21,356 bases of DNA from JAVKSL01 sp039583695. GTDB taxonomy: Bacteria; Actinomycetota; Acidimicrobiia; Acidimicrobiales; JAJPHD01. The translations under genes and the position numbers were made by a program. Location: assembly GCA_039583695.1 (NCBI GenBank), contig JAVKSL010000049.1, forward strand, positions 1 through 21,356. Reading direction: 5' to 3'. Positions 14,876-21,356 of the stretch are shown piece by piece (position 1 is the first letter of the stretch; each line of letters opens with the position of its first letter). The notes under the pieces are model-generated. The model worked only from the letters and a program-made list of their open reading frames with translations. It had not been told where the DNA came from and ran no database searches.

Positions 14876-15502
14876 TCAGACGGTGTAGCCGGCCCCGGCG
14901 CCGCCGAGGTTGTGCCGGAACGTCATGATGCCCCGGTCTCCCACCGTCGGTGGCACCGCCTCGTGAACCGGGCAAACGCTGTCGACTCGGGGCCAACCCC
15001 TGCCCCGCAGGAGCGCCAGCTGACCGGGACCAGTGTCCCACTGCGCCGCAACCTGCTCGCCGTCGAGCACCCGGAACGTGGCCCGGCCCCACAGGGTGAA
15101 CACGGCGATGACGCCGCCGTAGGCGCCGGGGTCACGGTGGGCGCTGATCCCTCCGACCCCTGCGGGGTAGCGACCCCAGGTGACCTCGTTGAACTTCGGT
15201 AGCTCCGACAACCCGATGCGAACCGCGGCGGCCGACAGGCCCGCCACGAGCGCAACGGCGAGGGAACGAACCGCCGGGAGCGCCTCCGCAACAGGCAGAT
15301 AGGCGCCGTAGGCGTGCTGGCGGACGATGCCCTCCTCGCCCAACAGCCGCCACCGGCGACGGTCATCGTGGGTGACCGCGGACCGCAGGTCGTAATTGAG
15401 GACACCTGGGACCATCGTCCAGCCGCGATCCGCCAACCCGGCGACAGCCTCGTCCCAGCGAACGACAAGCGTCTCAACGGTCGCCGGGGTCGTTTCAGTC
15501 AC
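14876..15502 (-). CDS. 2OG-Fe(II) oxygenase-like (AlkB-like jelly-roll) protein
   Basis: This intact 208-residue protein has the double-stranded beta-helix motif set of Fe(II)/2-oxoglutarate oxygenases. His122-x-Asp124 sits in GGISAHRDPGAYGG, His180 in CPVHEAV, and Arg196 in IMTFRHNLGG, where the arginine would bind the 2-oxoglutarate carboxylate. Strands between them (VIAVFTLWGRATFRVLDG, GPGQLALLRG) fit the jelly roll. The N-terminal 90 residues are unassigned and include VPGVLNYDLRSAV. GTG 15502 is used as start; no strong Shine-Dalgarno site is visible. The substrate is unknown; the small size and motif spacing resemble AlkB-like hydroxylases. It stands alone, with the 20-bp repeat between its 3' end and the MFS promoter. 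Confidence 0.7.
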   Translation of the reverse strand: MTETTPATVETLVVRWDEAVAGLADRGWTMVPGVLNYDLRSAVTHDDRRRWRLLGEEGIVRQHAYGAYLPVAEALPAVRSLAVALVAGLSAAAVRIGLSELPKFNEVTWGRYPAGVGGISAHRDPGAYGGVIAVFTLWGRATFRVLDGEQVAAQWDTGPGQLALLRGRGWPRVDSVCPVHEAVPPTVGDRGIMTFRHNLGGAGAGYTV

Positions 15503-15796
15503 CGGACACGAGCCTGCCAGAGCCAGCGGCCCACGGCCGTTGCCGCCGGTGACGGATCCGCCTGCGACGATCGTTGCCGCTGGCGATCGAGCCCACCCTT
15601 CGTCGCCGTAGGAGGTTCCTCAAGTGCGACACGCGGTCCGTGGGGACCTGCGAGCGACTGGACGCTTTGCAGACAGCGGCCGGCTCTTGGGAGGAGTTCA
15701 AGGGACTCGGGAGCTGACGCAAGAAATCGAGGCTAGGAGGAGAGGCTCGGGCGGCGATGGCGGTCTCGGATGAGGCTTGGGCTGACGCTGGCGTTT

Positions 15797-16560
15797 CTAT
15801 AGTTCCAATGACGGGCCCTCCGAGGGGCCAGGCGTGGATGCCCTAAAATCCGTGGGCCACGAGGAGACAGCGCCTCTTGTGCCGCCCCTGCGGACGACCG
15901 TAGCGAGAGCTTGAGCGGCGCGTTGTGAGCCGTATATCGTCCCCCACGGACCTCGTGAACCCTCAAGTGCGCCGAGCACTCCGAGCAGGTATCGACGATC
16001 CCGAGGCGTTAGTTGCTCAGAGATACGATCTGCGCGCGTGGCCATGGCGACGAGCACAGCGAAGTCGATGAGGTGACGTTCCTTGTGGGGGTCGCTCGGA
16101 ACCGAGAACCCGGCCTGGATGCCTTCGACAAAGCGTCCCAAGGCTGTCTCGTCCAAGTTCTCGGTGATCGAGACAGGACGACGCCGCGACGGCGAAGCAG
16201 CGCCCGAATGGCGATGTGGCGATCGAGAACCCCTCTTCGGTCAGGTCCTTTTCGGCGTGCTCGTTGATCGAGACCCTCAGGAAGATCACACAACGCACCG
16301 GGAGACTCCTGTGCCAAGCGGTCCATGAGACCTCCGATCGCCCGGGAGAGCAGGGCCGTCGGCGCGCACCTCCAGGGCGAGGGCGGCGAGCGCCCCGGCG
16401 TAGGGCCGCGGCTCGTCTGCGGCCGGCACCGGACGTGCGCTCCCGCCATCCGCGAGATCGTGGTGGGATTCCGATGCGGGGACTCCCGCGTGCGGGACTT
16501 GCCGTCTGCCTCGTGGTCGTGCACCTCGCGGATGGTGATGGACCGTGCGTCGAGCACCAG
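15797..16560 (-). pseudogene. Unrecognised gene remnant in several frames
   Basis: Minus-strand segments with high third-position G/C follow one another in different frames. They are LDARSITIREVHDHEADGKS (about 16555-16435), then PVPAADEPRPYAGALAALAL (about 16420-16330), then VIFLRVSINEHAEKDLTEEG and FSIATSPFGR (about 16300-16180). The last is ITENLDETALGRFVEGIQAG through RERHLIDF-like and LTPRDRRYLLGVLGALEG (about 16170-15800). The last segment alone is an open frame of 119 codons from 16156. I infer one or two decayed genes. No domain was recognised. The remnant is divergent from the leuS fragment. Confidence 0.35.
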
Positions 16561-16570
16561 AGGGAAGCGG

Positions 16571-16863
16571 GTGTTCGTTCAGCTCCTATCCCCACTCGCT
16601 CCGCATCTGGCCGAGGAGCTCTGCGACCAGTTGGGTGAGCCGTTTTCAGTGCACGAGTCAGCATGGCCGGCTGCCGACCGAGTCGTCCTTGAGAATCAGC
16701 AACTGACCGTGGTCGTCCAGCTCGACGGTCGCGTCGTGGGACGATTCAGTTGGACCACGGGGCAACAGAGACCGAGGTCCTAGAGGCGGCCCGGGGCGTG
16801 ATCGGGGTGGACCCATCGCGCGTGGTCTACGTGCCGGGCCGGGTGGTCAACCTCTTGCGCTGA
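16571..16863 (+). pseudogene. leuS: Leucyl-tRNA synthetase C-terminal remnant, one frameshift
   Basis: The anticodon-binding tail of LeuRS is readable: FVQLLSPLAPHLAEELCDQL, then ESAWPAADRVVLENQQLTVV and VQLDGRVVGR. A shift near 16742 leads into IQLDHGATETEVLEAARGVI and SRVVYVPGRVVNLLR, ending at TGA 16861-16863. The Ala-Pro-His-x-Ala-Glu-Glu-Leu and VPGR-(L/V)-VN motifs are diagnostic. Only about 97 of roughly 850-950 residues remain, with no catalytic core upstream, so this is an isolated 3' end of a second or relocated leuS. A good terminator follows 1 nt after the stop, so the original 3' boundary was carried along with the fragment. Confidence 0.85.
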
Positions 16864-16864
16864 A

Positions 16865-16909
16865 CGATGTCGCCGCCGCAGGCAGGCGGCCGCGACATCG
16901 ATTGTTTTA
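16865..16909 (+). terminator. Rho-independent terminator of the leuS remnant
   Basis: CGATGTCGC at 16865 pairs with GCGACATCG ending at 16900, with an inner CGCC/GGCG extension around a short loop, followed by attgtttta. Stem plus T-tract is a classical intrinsic terminator, starting 1 nt after the leuS stop. Confidence 0.85.
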
Positions 16910-16911
16910 GG

Positions 16912-16948
16912 CGTTCTCGCAGGTGAGCCAGGTTCGAATAAGAGTGTC
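16912..16948 (+). repeat. 37-bp imperfect direct repeat, left copy
   Basis: Aligned without gaps to 17337-17373 it matches at 30 of 37 positions, with the core gttcgaata-n-gagtgtc (16 of 17) strongest. The pair flanks the truncated PIN toxin gene and its hairpin. It could be a recombination scar, or duplicated ends of a small mobile unit. Confidence 0.55.
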
Positions 16949-16977
16949 GATAGGAATCGGGGCGGCCCCTCAGTGAG

Positions 16978-17298
16978 ATGGATGGGGTGACCGAAACCGA
17001 GGTCTCGGTGGTGACGCTGGCCGAACTGACCGTCGGGGTGCTCATGGCCAACGACGATGACCGGCCGGCACGAGTGGCAACGCTCTCGGCTGTCGAGTCG
17101 ACGTGGGATCCGTTGCCAGTGGACGCCGAGGTGGCGCGCCAGTTCGCCTGTATCGTCGCCTCCCTGTGGGCCGGCCGGCGCCGGGTTCCGATCCTCGACG
17201 CGCTCGTCGCCGCTACTGCAGTGGTCGAGCAAATCCCGGTCGTCACGCAGGACAACGACTACGAGTCCATTCCTGGGGTCAAGGTGATCCGGATCTGA
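16978..17298 (+). pseudogene. VapC/PIN-domain toxin, N-terminally truncated
   Basis: This 106-residue frame contains most of a VapC: VSVVTLAELTVGVLMAND (second conserved acidic residue, the Glu of Ala-Glu-Leu), VPILDALVAATAVVEQIPVV (third Asp) and TQDNDYESIPGVKVIRI (fourth Asp and the usual C-terminus). VapC proteins are Mg-dependent ribonucleases of about 130-140 residues whose first Asp sits near residue 5 in a Leu-Asp-Thr-Ser-like start. That first 30-40 residues is missing, and no matching sequence is found upstream in any frame. No VapB antitoxin gene is adjacent. The ATG at 16978 follows the leuS terminator and a direct repeat, so the 5' end was probably lost in a rearrangement. It is predicted inactive. 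Confidence 0.8.
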
Positions 17299-17302
17299 CT
17301 GC

Positions 17303-17338
17303 CGGATCGCGTTGGCGCGGGTCGAGCGCGCTGATCCG
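17303..17338 (+). terminator. Hairpin after the PIN toxin gene
   Basis: CGGATC (17303-17308) pairs with GATCCG (17333-17338) and an inner GCGCG (17315-17319) pairs with CGCGC (17327-17331). It starts 5 nt after the toxin stop. There is no clear T-tract apart from ttc. Confidence 0.5.
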
Positions 17339-17373
17339 TTCCCGCAGCTCACCGAAGTTCGAATACGAGTGTC
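17337..17373 (+). repeat. 37-bp imperfect direct repeat, right copy
   Basis: This is the partner of 16912-16948 (30 of 37 identical). It overlaps the last bases of the hairpin after the PIN gene and lies in the gap before the lipoprotein gene. Confidence 0.55.
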
Positions 17374-17413
17374 TACGGCCCACTCGACTCGATCGAGATG
17401 CGCGCAAGCAGCC

Positions 17414-17992
17414 CTAGAACGACCAGGTGCAGACCAGGCTGCCAGAGACTATATAGGTGAGCTTGCCGTTCCGATGAGGCACGTCGAAGGTGACGCCTCC
17501 AGGGCCGACCTTGTTGCCCGGGTTGAGCTCGGTGGTGTCGAGGCTGGTGAGGGACCCGTCGAAGGGGGTGTTGCCGGTGAGGACCGTCACCCCAGGGTCG
17601 CCCTTCTCGTTGACCACGAAGCCCGTGTGCGATGTCGGGTAGTCAAAGCCTGGATCGATCAACACGGGCTCGCTGCCCACATCGGTGGCCGTCACCTCAA
17701 AGGTGACGTAGTAGCCGAACTTCGGGGGATAGCCATTCCCGGTGCCGAGGGGGCCGGTGCTGGAGGTCGGGGCCTCTACCAGCAGCTGCAGGCCCGGCGA
17801 GAAGGTCTCTGCCTTGCCCAGCTGGCACTGGTCGCGGATCACGTTGGTCTTCACTGACGTGACGGTGGTGGGCCGGACGGTGGTGGCTGTGGTCGCGGTG
17901 GTTGTGGGCGTGGGCCTCGAGCCGAAGTTGCAACCTGCCAGTGCTCCGCTCCCGGCAAGCACCGTTGCGAGCAAGATGTTGGTGCGCCTCAC
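17414..17992 (-). CDS. Secreted lipoprotein with Thr-rich linker and Ig-like (DUF4352-like) domain
   Basis: With GTG 17992 as start the protein has 192 residues. It opens with two Arg, a hydrophobic stretch ILLATVLAGSGALAG and a lipobox Leu-Ala-Gly-Cys with Cys21. A Thr-rich linker TPTTTATTATTVRPTTVTSV follows. The mature domain contains FGYYVTFEVTATDVGSEPVL and GGVTFDVPHRNGKLTYIV, strands resembling the immunoglobulin-like fold of DUF4352 lipoproteins, and Cys residues near both ends that could form a disulfide. The open frame extends to 18103, but that would put 37 residues before the signal peptide, so 17992 is preferred. It is probably anchored to the outer face of the membrane. Its function is unknown. 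Confidence 0.75.
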   Translation of the reverse strand: MRRTNILLATVLAGSGALAGCNFGSRPTPTTTATTATTVRPTTVTSVKTNVIRDQCQLGKAETFSPGLQLLVEAPTSSTGPLGTGNGYPPKFGYYVTFEVTATDVGSEPVLIDPGFDYPTSHTGFVVNEKGDPGVTVLTGNTPFDGSLTSLDTTELNPGNKVGPGGVTFDVPHRNGKLTYIVSGSLVCTWSF

Positions 17993-18065
17993 GGTGGAGG
18001 ATTCTTGCTCACAAACCGATGCTTGGGAACTCGGGCATGACTGGAACACGCCGGTTGTTGGGCCG

Positions 18066-18071
18066 TAGCTT
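18066..18071 (+). promoter_or_regulatory. Leaderless-type -10 box TAGCTT
   Basis: TAGCTT ends 7 nt before GTG 18079, in the short divergent gap between the lipoprotein and the membrane protein. It supports GTG 18079 as the start over the in-frame ATG at 18037. Confidence 0.4.
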
Positions 18072-18078
18072 GAACCTT

Positions 18079-19041
18079 GTGGTCCAGGTCGCTCCCTCCC
18101 CACGCGCCCGCACCCTCGGCAGCACCGCGCGCACCCGGCTGAGCCTGCGCAGGCTTCAGGTGGCTCTGGGGCTGATCTGGCTGCTCGACGGCGCGCTGCA
18201 GCTCCAGCCCTACATGTACCGACTGGGGTCCAGCGGGTTCCTGGGGCCGGTCACCCAGAACGCTATGGGTCCACCCAACGTCCTCACCGATCTCATAGCG
18301 TCGGTGGTGACAGTGTTGGTGGACCATCAGATCCTGGCGAACACGATGATTGTCGTGGTCCAGCTGGCGATCGGTGCCGGACTGTGCTGGCGGCGCAGCG
18401 TGCGTGTCGCCCTTGGGCTCTCGGTCCTGTGGGCCCTTGGGGTGTGGGTCATCGGGGAGGGCGCCGGGCAGCTGATATTTCCGCAGGCCTCGATGCTCAC
18501 CGGAGCGCCTGGTGCCGCCCTGGTATACGGCCTGCTGGCCCTGGTGCTGTGGCCGCGCAAGACCCGCGAGACGCAGGGTCCCTCGCTTGCCGACCAGGGA
18601 CTGCTGGGAGGCACCGCGGCGCGCTTCGCTTGGGCCGTGATCTGGTGCGGGAGCGCACTCTTGGAGCTGGAGCGGGCCAATTACGCCTCAAACGCAATCT
18701 CCGCTCAGCTGGCCTACGCCGCCGTGGGGGAGCCGGCCCCGCTGGCCTGGCTGGACCGAGCCGCCGCGACCGTGACCCACGGAGTCGGAACTGAGGTTGC
18801 CCTCGTGCTCCTGCTTGTCCAGTTCGTGGTGGGCTGGACCGTGCTGAGGGCGCCGACCCGGAAGTTCGCGCTGGGCTTGGGGATAGCGACCTCGATGGTC
18901 TACTGGGTGGTGGGCCAGAACCTCGGTGGCATCTTCACCGGGCATGGCACCGACCCCAACTTGGGGCCGCCGATGGTCTTGCTGGCTCTCGCGCTGTGGT
19001 CGCGAGAGGAAGTGCGCGGTGTCGAGAGGGCACTGGTGTGA
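18079..19041 (+). CDS. Polytopic membrane protein of unknown function
   Basis: This 320-residue protein has a basic N-terminus and eight or nine hydrophobic segments. They include LQVALGLIWLLDGALQL, MIVVVQLAIGAGLCW, VALGLSVLWALGVWVIGEGA, AALVYGLLALVLW, FAWAVIWCGSALLEL, VALVLLLVQFVVGWTVL and ALGLGIATSMVYWVVGQNLG. A charged loop of about 25 residues, WPRKTRETQGPSLADQG, separates two halves of similar layout. I do not recognise a family; a DoxX-like or other small redox-associated membrane family is only a guess. GTG 18079 follows a TAGCTT box by 7 nt. ATG 18037 would add 14 residues. It is divergent from the lipoprotein and may share its regulation. Confidence 0.75.
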   Translation: MVQVAPSPRARTLGSTARTRLSLRRLQVALGLIWLLDGALQLQPYMYRLGSSGFLGPVTQNAMGPPNVLTDLIASVVTVLVDHQILANTMIVVVQLAIGAGLCWRRSVRVALGLSVLWALGVWVIGEGAGQLIFPQASMLTGAPGAALVYGLLALVLWPRKTRETQGPSLADQGLLGGTAARFAWAVIWCGSALLELERANYASNAISAQLAYAAVGEPAPLAWLDRAAATVTHGVGTEVALVLLLVQFVVGWTVLRAPTRKFALGLGIATSMVYWVVGQNLGGIFTGHGTDPNLGPPMVLLALALWSREEVRGVERALV

Positions 19042-19104
19042 GGCGTCACCGTGCATTGTTCCTTCGGAATAAGGGGCACGCCAGAGGCCTTTTTATAAGA
19101 TAGT

Positions 19105-19138
19105 GGGACATTCAAAGGGGGTGTCCCGGAAAGGAGGT
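19105..19138 (+). promoter_or_regulatory. 5' leader hairpin and strong Shine-Dalgarno
   Basis: GGGACA (19105-19110) pairs with TGTCCC (19122-19127) around an 11-nt loop. AAGGAGGT (19131-19138) follows directly, 5 nt before ATG 19144. Upstream, TATAAG or TAAGAT at 19094-19101 is a plausible -10. The leader is unlike the leaderless starts elsewhere in the window and could tune translation. Confidence 0.4.
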
Positions 19139-19143
19139 GTGCA

Positions 19144-19557
19144 ATGAGCACGCGGTACTTCAGCAACGCCCTTATCGCCCTGCTTGGCGGGTTGGTGGTG
19201 GTCACCAGCCTGATGCTGGCGACGACGCCAGCGGCCTGGGTTGGCTTCGGGATCGCCATAGCTGTGGTGGCTGTCTCGTTGCTGGTGCAGCTGGATGGGC
19301 AGCGGGGCCTGGCGCAGCGAGGCCTGGATGTCATGATGCTCGCAACGGGGGCCACGATGATCGTGGTGAGCCTCATCCTGGGCGCAGCGGTGGTGGGATG
19401 GGTGATGTTCGCCCTGGCGCTCGGCTGGGTGGCGCTTTCGATGACCGGGTTGACCCTGCACGAGGTGCTGGGATGGCGGACCGAGCACGGCCTCGGTGAG
19501 CTGCACTGGCTGGACACGACCCACCGGGCAGGCCGGCGGGACCGCATGGCTGCCTAA
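19144..19557 (+). CDS. Small four-helix membrane protein
   Basis: This 137-residue protein has four hydrophobic segments in two hairpins: ALIALLGGLVVVTSLMLATT, GFGIAIAVVAVSLLVQL, DVMMLATGATMIVVSLILGA and WVMFALALGWVALSMTGLTL. A polar C-terminal tail is rich in His and Arg and ends RRDRMAA. The layout is reminiscent of SPW-repeat-type small membrane proteins, which is not certain. It has the best ribosome-binding site in the window, suggesting good expression. The gap from the upstream membrane protein is 102 nt with its own -10-like box, so it is probably transcribed separately. It is convergent with the transglutaminase gene. Confidence 0.8.
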   Translation: MSTRYFSNALIALLGGLVVVTSLMLATTPAAWVGFGIAIAVVAVSLLVQLDGQRGLAQRGLDVMMLATGATMIVVSLILGAAVVGWVMFALALGWVALSMTGLTLHEVLGWRTEHGLGELHWLDTTHRAGRRDRMAA

Positions 19558-19585
19558 CCGGCGCCGCGGGGGCATTTGGTTCGGG

Positions 19586-19611
19586 GAGCTGGGCCGAGGT
19601 GAGCCCGGCTC
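19586..19611. terminator. Hairpin between convergent genes
   Basis: GAGCTGGGC pairs with GCCCGGCTC (9 bp with one G-U type position) around an 8-nt loop. It lies between the stop at 19557 and the opposing stop at 19610, overlapping the latter, so it could serve both directions. There is no T-tract. Confidence 0.4.
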
Positions 19612-21356
19612 AGCTTCCTCGGTTGTCTTTGACGGCGGGGGGTGGGTCGCGGACCAGGAGGGCCCCGTTGGGTTGGCGCCAGGCGGGTGGAGGGCTGTGC
19701 CGGGTTGCCCGGGGGTCAAGCATGGCCGCAGCGCGGAGGTGCTTGGGCATCGTGGTCCGGACCGCCGCACTTATGCGATTGCCCAGCTCTCGCAGCTGGC
19801 GAACGTCGGACGGATTGTCGTCCGCGACCCAGGGCGCGTACGCCGCGGACTCTGCGTACCCTGCGAGAGCAAGGAGGTCGGAGGTCGCGTCCGCCGGCAG
19901 GCTGCGTGCCACCCGCCTGGCGTAGGTCCCGGATGTCTCAGCGGGATGTCGGGGCTGGCCGGCGCGGGCCAGCAGATCGGAGACATCGGCGAAGGCCGCC
20001 AGCGCGGCGCTGGGACCTGAGGTGACCCGGGCCCATCTCCGCCTTCGTCGGGCTGCCCCGATCCCGGCCAGGACGGCCAGGAGCGCCAGTGCCCCCGCGA
20101 GCGCATCGAGGAGCGGCGCGAGGAACCCAAGGCCCTGGCGTGAGTGCGCGGGCGCAGGCGCGCGGGCGCCCGGCGCTTGGGCTTGGGTTGGTGCTGCCGG
20201 TTGTGGGATCGATGTGGGAGCCGTGACTGGGGACGCGACCGGCGAGGGCGTGGATGGTGCAGGGCTGGCCTGTGCCGGGGCCACGCCGGTGTAGGCGGCG
20301 GCGCCTGGCTCGCCGCGTCCGGGTGTGGGCTCGAAAGGCACCCACCCGTAGGTTCCCAGCTCCACCTCAGGCCAGGCATGGGCGTTGAGGGCCTCTACGC
20401 GATAGACCCCGCTGCTCTCCAGCTGACCCTCGCTAAAGCCAACCGCGACCCTGGAAGGCAAGCCCACGGCCCGAGCCATGACTGCGTAGGCTCCGGCGAA
20501 TTGCTGGCAATAGCCCTCGTGGGTGTGGAACAAGAAGTTGACCAGAGCGTTGTTCGAGTCGCTTGGGGGCACGTTCAAGCTGTAGGTGAAGTTGTCCCGG
20601 AGGTAGTTCTGCAGTGCGAGGGCCCTGGCGTAGGCAGTCGTGTCTCCGGCGGTCACCCGGCGCGCTAGGTCGATGACGGAGGAGGGTACAGAGGAGGGTA
20701 GGGCCAGGTAGCGGGCGACCTTCGGGTTACCAGTGTCGACGGTCGCTGTTGCCAGCTCGGCGGGGGTGAAGTCCGGGAGCTCGGAGGTGACGGCATAGGT
20801 CATGCCAGCGTATGTCGGGCGCGAAGCGATGATGCTGGCTGACGCCTGGTTGTATGCGGCGCCGCTCACACCTGAAAGTGCAACTGGCCGGAAGGCGGCT
20901 GGGAGCCAGGTTTCGTCGAGCCCGGTGATCTGGAAGGTCTGGGTGTCCGGGGTCTCGGATTCGGGTCCTGGCGTGGAGGGCAGGGTGAGGCCTACGGGCC
21001 GATAGGTGGAGTCGGCGGACCAGGTTGTGCCGTTGAAGCTGTCGAGAGAGGTGAGCCTCCAGTAGCTGGGTTTGGGCGCAGAGACGGTGAACACGGAGGC
21101 GTTGGAGGGGTCGAGCTTCTCAGCCTTGATGCTCACCAATGGGCTGATGGTGGTGCGCCGGCTGACCCCATTGCCAGAGCCGGAGGCTGTGCTCAGCAAA
21201 GAGGTAGCTTTACCCCCTGGGATTACCGGGCCGATCAGCACGGCGCCCAGCACGGCCAGCACCGCCAAGGCGCCTCCAGCGGGGAGGAGCGCCCTGGCGC
21301 CCCTGGCGCCGCCGACCGTGGCGCCCCCGGCGCCGCCGACCGTGGCGCCCCTGGCG
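19610..21356 (-). CDS. TgpA-like transglutaminase (DUF3488/DUF4129), 5' end outside window
   Basis: The frame is open to the window edge, so the N-terminal membrane domain is partly outside. Inside is one membrane segment (ALAVLAVLGAVLIGPVIPGG). An extracytoplasmic region follows with SPLVSIKAEKLDPSNASVF and PSYWRLTSLDSFNGTTW, typical of DUF3488. The transglutaminase core has the catalytic Cys in EGYCQQFAGAYAVMARAVGL (codon 20509-20507), His in ALNAHAWPEVEL, and the third acidic position in GWVPFEPTPG (Glu instead of the classical Asp, common in this group as I recall). A Pro/Ala/Thr-rich linker of about 70 residues leads to a second membrane helix (LLDALAGALALLAVLAGIGA), a poly-Arg stop-transfer, and a DUF4129-like cytoplasmic tail. 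TTG 21268 is not a real start. Such genes usually sit in moxR-DUF58-tgpA operons, which would lie to the right. Confidence 0.9.
   Translation of the reverse strand, partial: ARGATVGGAGGATVGGARGARALLPAGGALAVLAVLGAVLIGPVIPGGKATSLLSTASGSGNGVSRRTTISPLVSIKAEKLDPSNASVFTVSAPKPSYWRLTSLDSFNGTTWSADSTYRPVGLTLPSTPGPESETPDTQTFQITGLDETWLPAAFRPVALSGVSGAAYNQASASIIASRPTYAGMTYAVTSELPDFTPAELATATVDTGNPKVARYLALPSSVPSSVIDLARRVTAGDTTAYARALALQNYLRDNFTYSLNVPPSDSNNALVNFLFHTHEGYCQQFAGAYAVMARAVGLPSRVAVGFSEGQLESSGVYRVEALNAHAWPEVELGTYGWVPFEPTPGRGEPGAAAYTGVAPAQASPAPSTPSPVASPVTAPTSIPQPAAPTQAQAPGARAPAPAHSRQGLGFLAPLLDALAGALALLAVLAGIGAARRRRRWARVTSGPSAALAAFADVSDLLARAGQPRHPAETSGTYARRVARSLPADATSDLLALAGYAESAAYAPWVADDNPSDVRQLRELGNRISAAVRTTMPKHLRAAAMLDPRATRHSPPPAWRQPNGALLVRDPPPAVKDNRGS
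21297..21356 (+). repeat. 24-bp tandem repeat in the TgpA gene (2.5 copies)
   Basis: Units at 21297-21320 and 21321-21344 differ by one base (cccctgg versus cccccgg), and a half unit follows to the window end. In the minus-strand frame they encode an eight-residue repeat of the type GATVGGAR/G just before a membrane helix. The array probably continues beyond the edge. Confidence 0.8.

Noticed and set aside
16931..16948. ggttcgaata as a tRNA T-arm
   Set aside because: No acceptor or anticodon stems surround it, and the same core recurs at 17357 as part of a direct repeat.
17902..18078. Upstream start of the membrane protein at 17902
   Set aside because: It would overlap the divergent lipoprotein signal peptide on the other strand and add about 59 residues with shadow-like composition. 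GTG 18079 has a well-placed -10 box.
1..21356. CRISPR array
   Set aside because: No regularly spaced repeat with unique spacers was seen; the repeats present are a two-copy 20-mer, a two-copy 37-mer, a 17-bp duplication and a short in-gene tandem repeat.

Overview
The window is high-GC DNA with strong third-position G/C bias, many GTG and TTG starts, and several genes whose -10-like TAnnnT box ends 6-9 nt before the start codon, which suggests leaderless transcripts. Together with a DUF402 protein, a piece of a mycothiol-dependent-isomerase-like protein, a ComB-like phosphatase and a TgpA/DUF3488 transglutaminase, this points to an Actinomycetota chromosome. Acidimicrobiia or a related uncultured lineage is an inference only. 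No rRNA, intact tRNA or CRISPR array was seen.

Bases 1-17,300 are an accessory, gene-graveyard-like region. It starts with the C-terminal part of an IS110 transposase fused head-to-tail to an orphan small HTH gene. Two unrelated nucleotidyltransferase-type toxin-antitoxin-like modules follow (941-2013 on the minus strand and 2791-3945 on the plus strand), then a tRNA-like remnant, an unrecognised protein of about 590 aa broken over four frames, and a Schlafen/AlbA_2 fragment disrupted by a 17-bp tandem duplication. Next come an intact DUF402 gene, a compact BrnT-like plus HTH pair, a frameshifted tyrosine recombinase with its terminator, and pieces of a GNAT enzyme and of a mycothiol-binding isomerase-like protein. 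A frameshifted ComB and P-loop kinase, intact GNAT, ChaN/EreA-like, TIGR02391 and 2OG-oxygenase-like genes, a frameshifted MFS exporter, an orphan leuS 3' end and a 5'-truncated VapC/PIN toxin complete the region.

A perfect 20-bp direct repeat with a GGCGG/CCGCC hairpin lies at 941-960 and 14794-14813. It encloses most of the decayed region, including the integrase remnant, and one copy coincides with the truncated end of the first nucleotidyltransferase gene. It may mark element boundaries.

Bases 17,414-21,356 look like intact backbone. They hold a lipoprotein divergent from a polytopic membrane protein, a small membrane protein with a strong Shine-Dalgarno site, and a convergent TgpA-like transglutaminase that runs off the right edge. 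The contrast between about ten broken genes on the left and four clean genes on the right suggests real decay of an island. Single-base assembly errors could explain some of the frameshifts, but not the duplication, the in-frame stop or the truncations.
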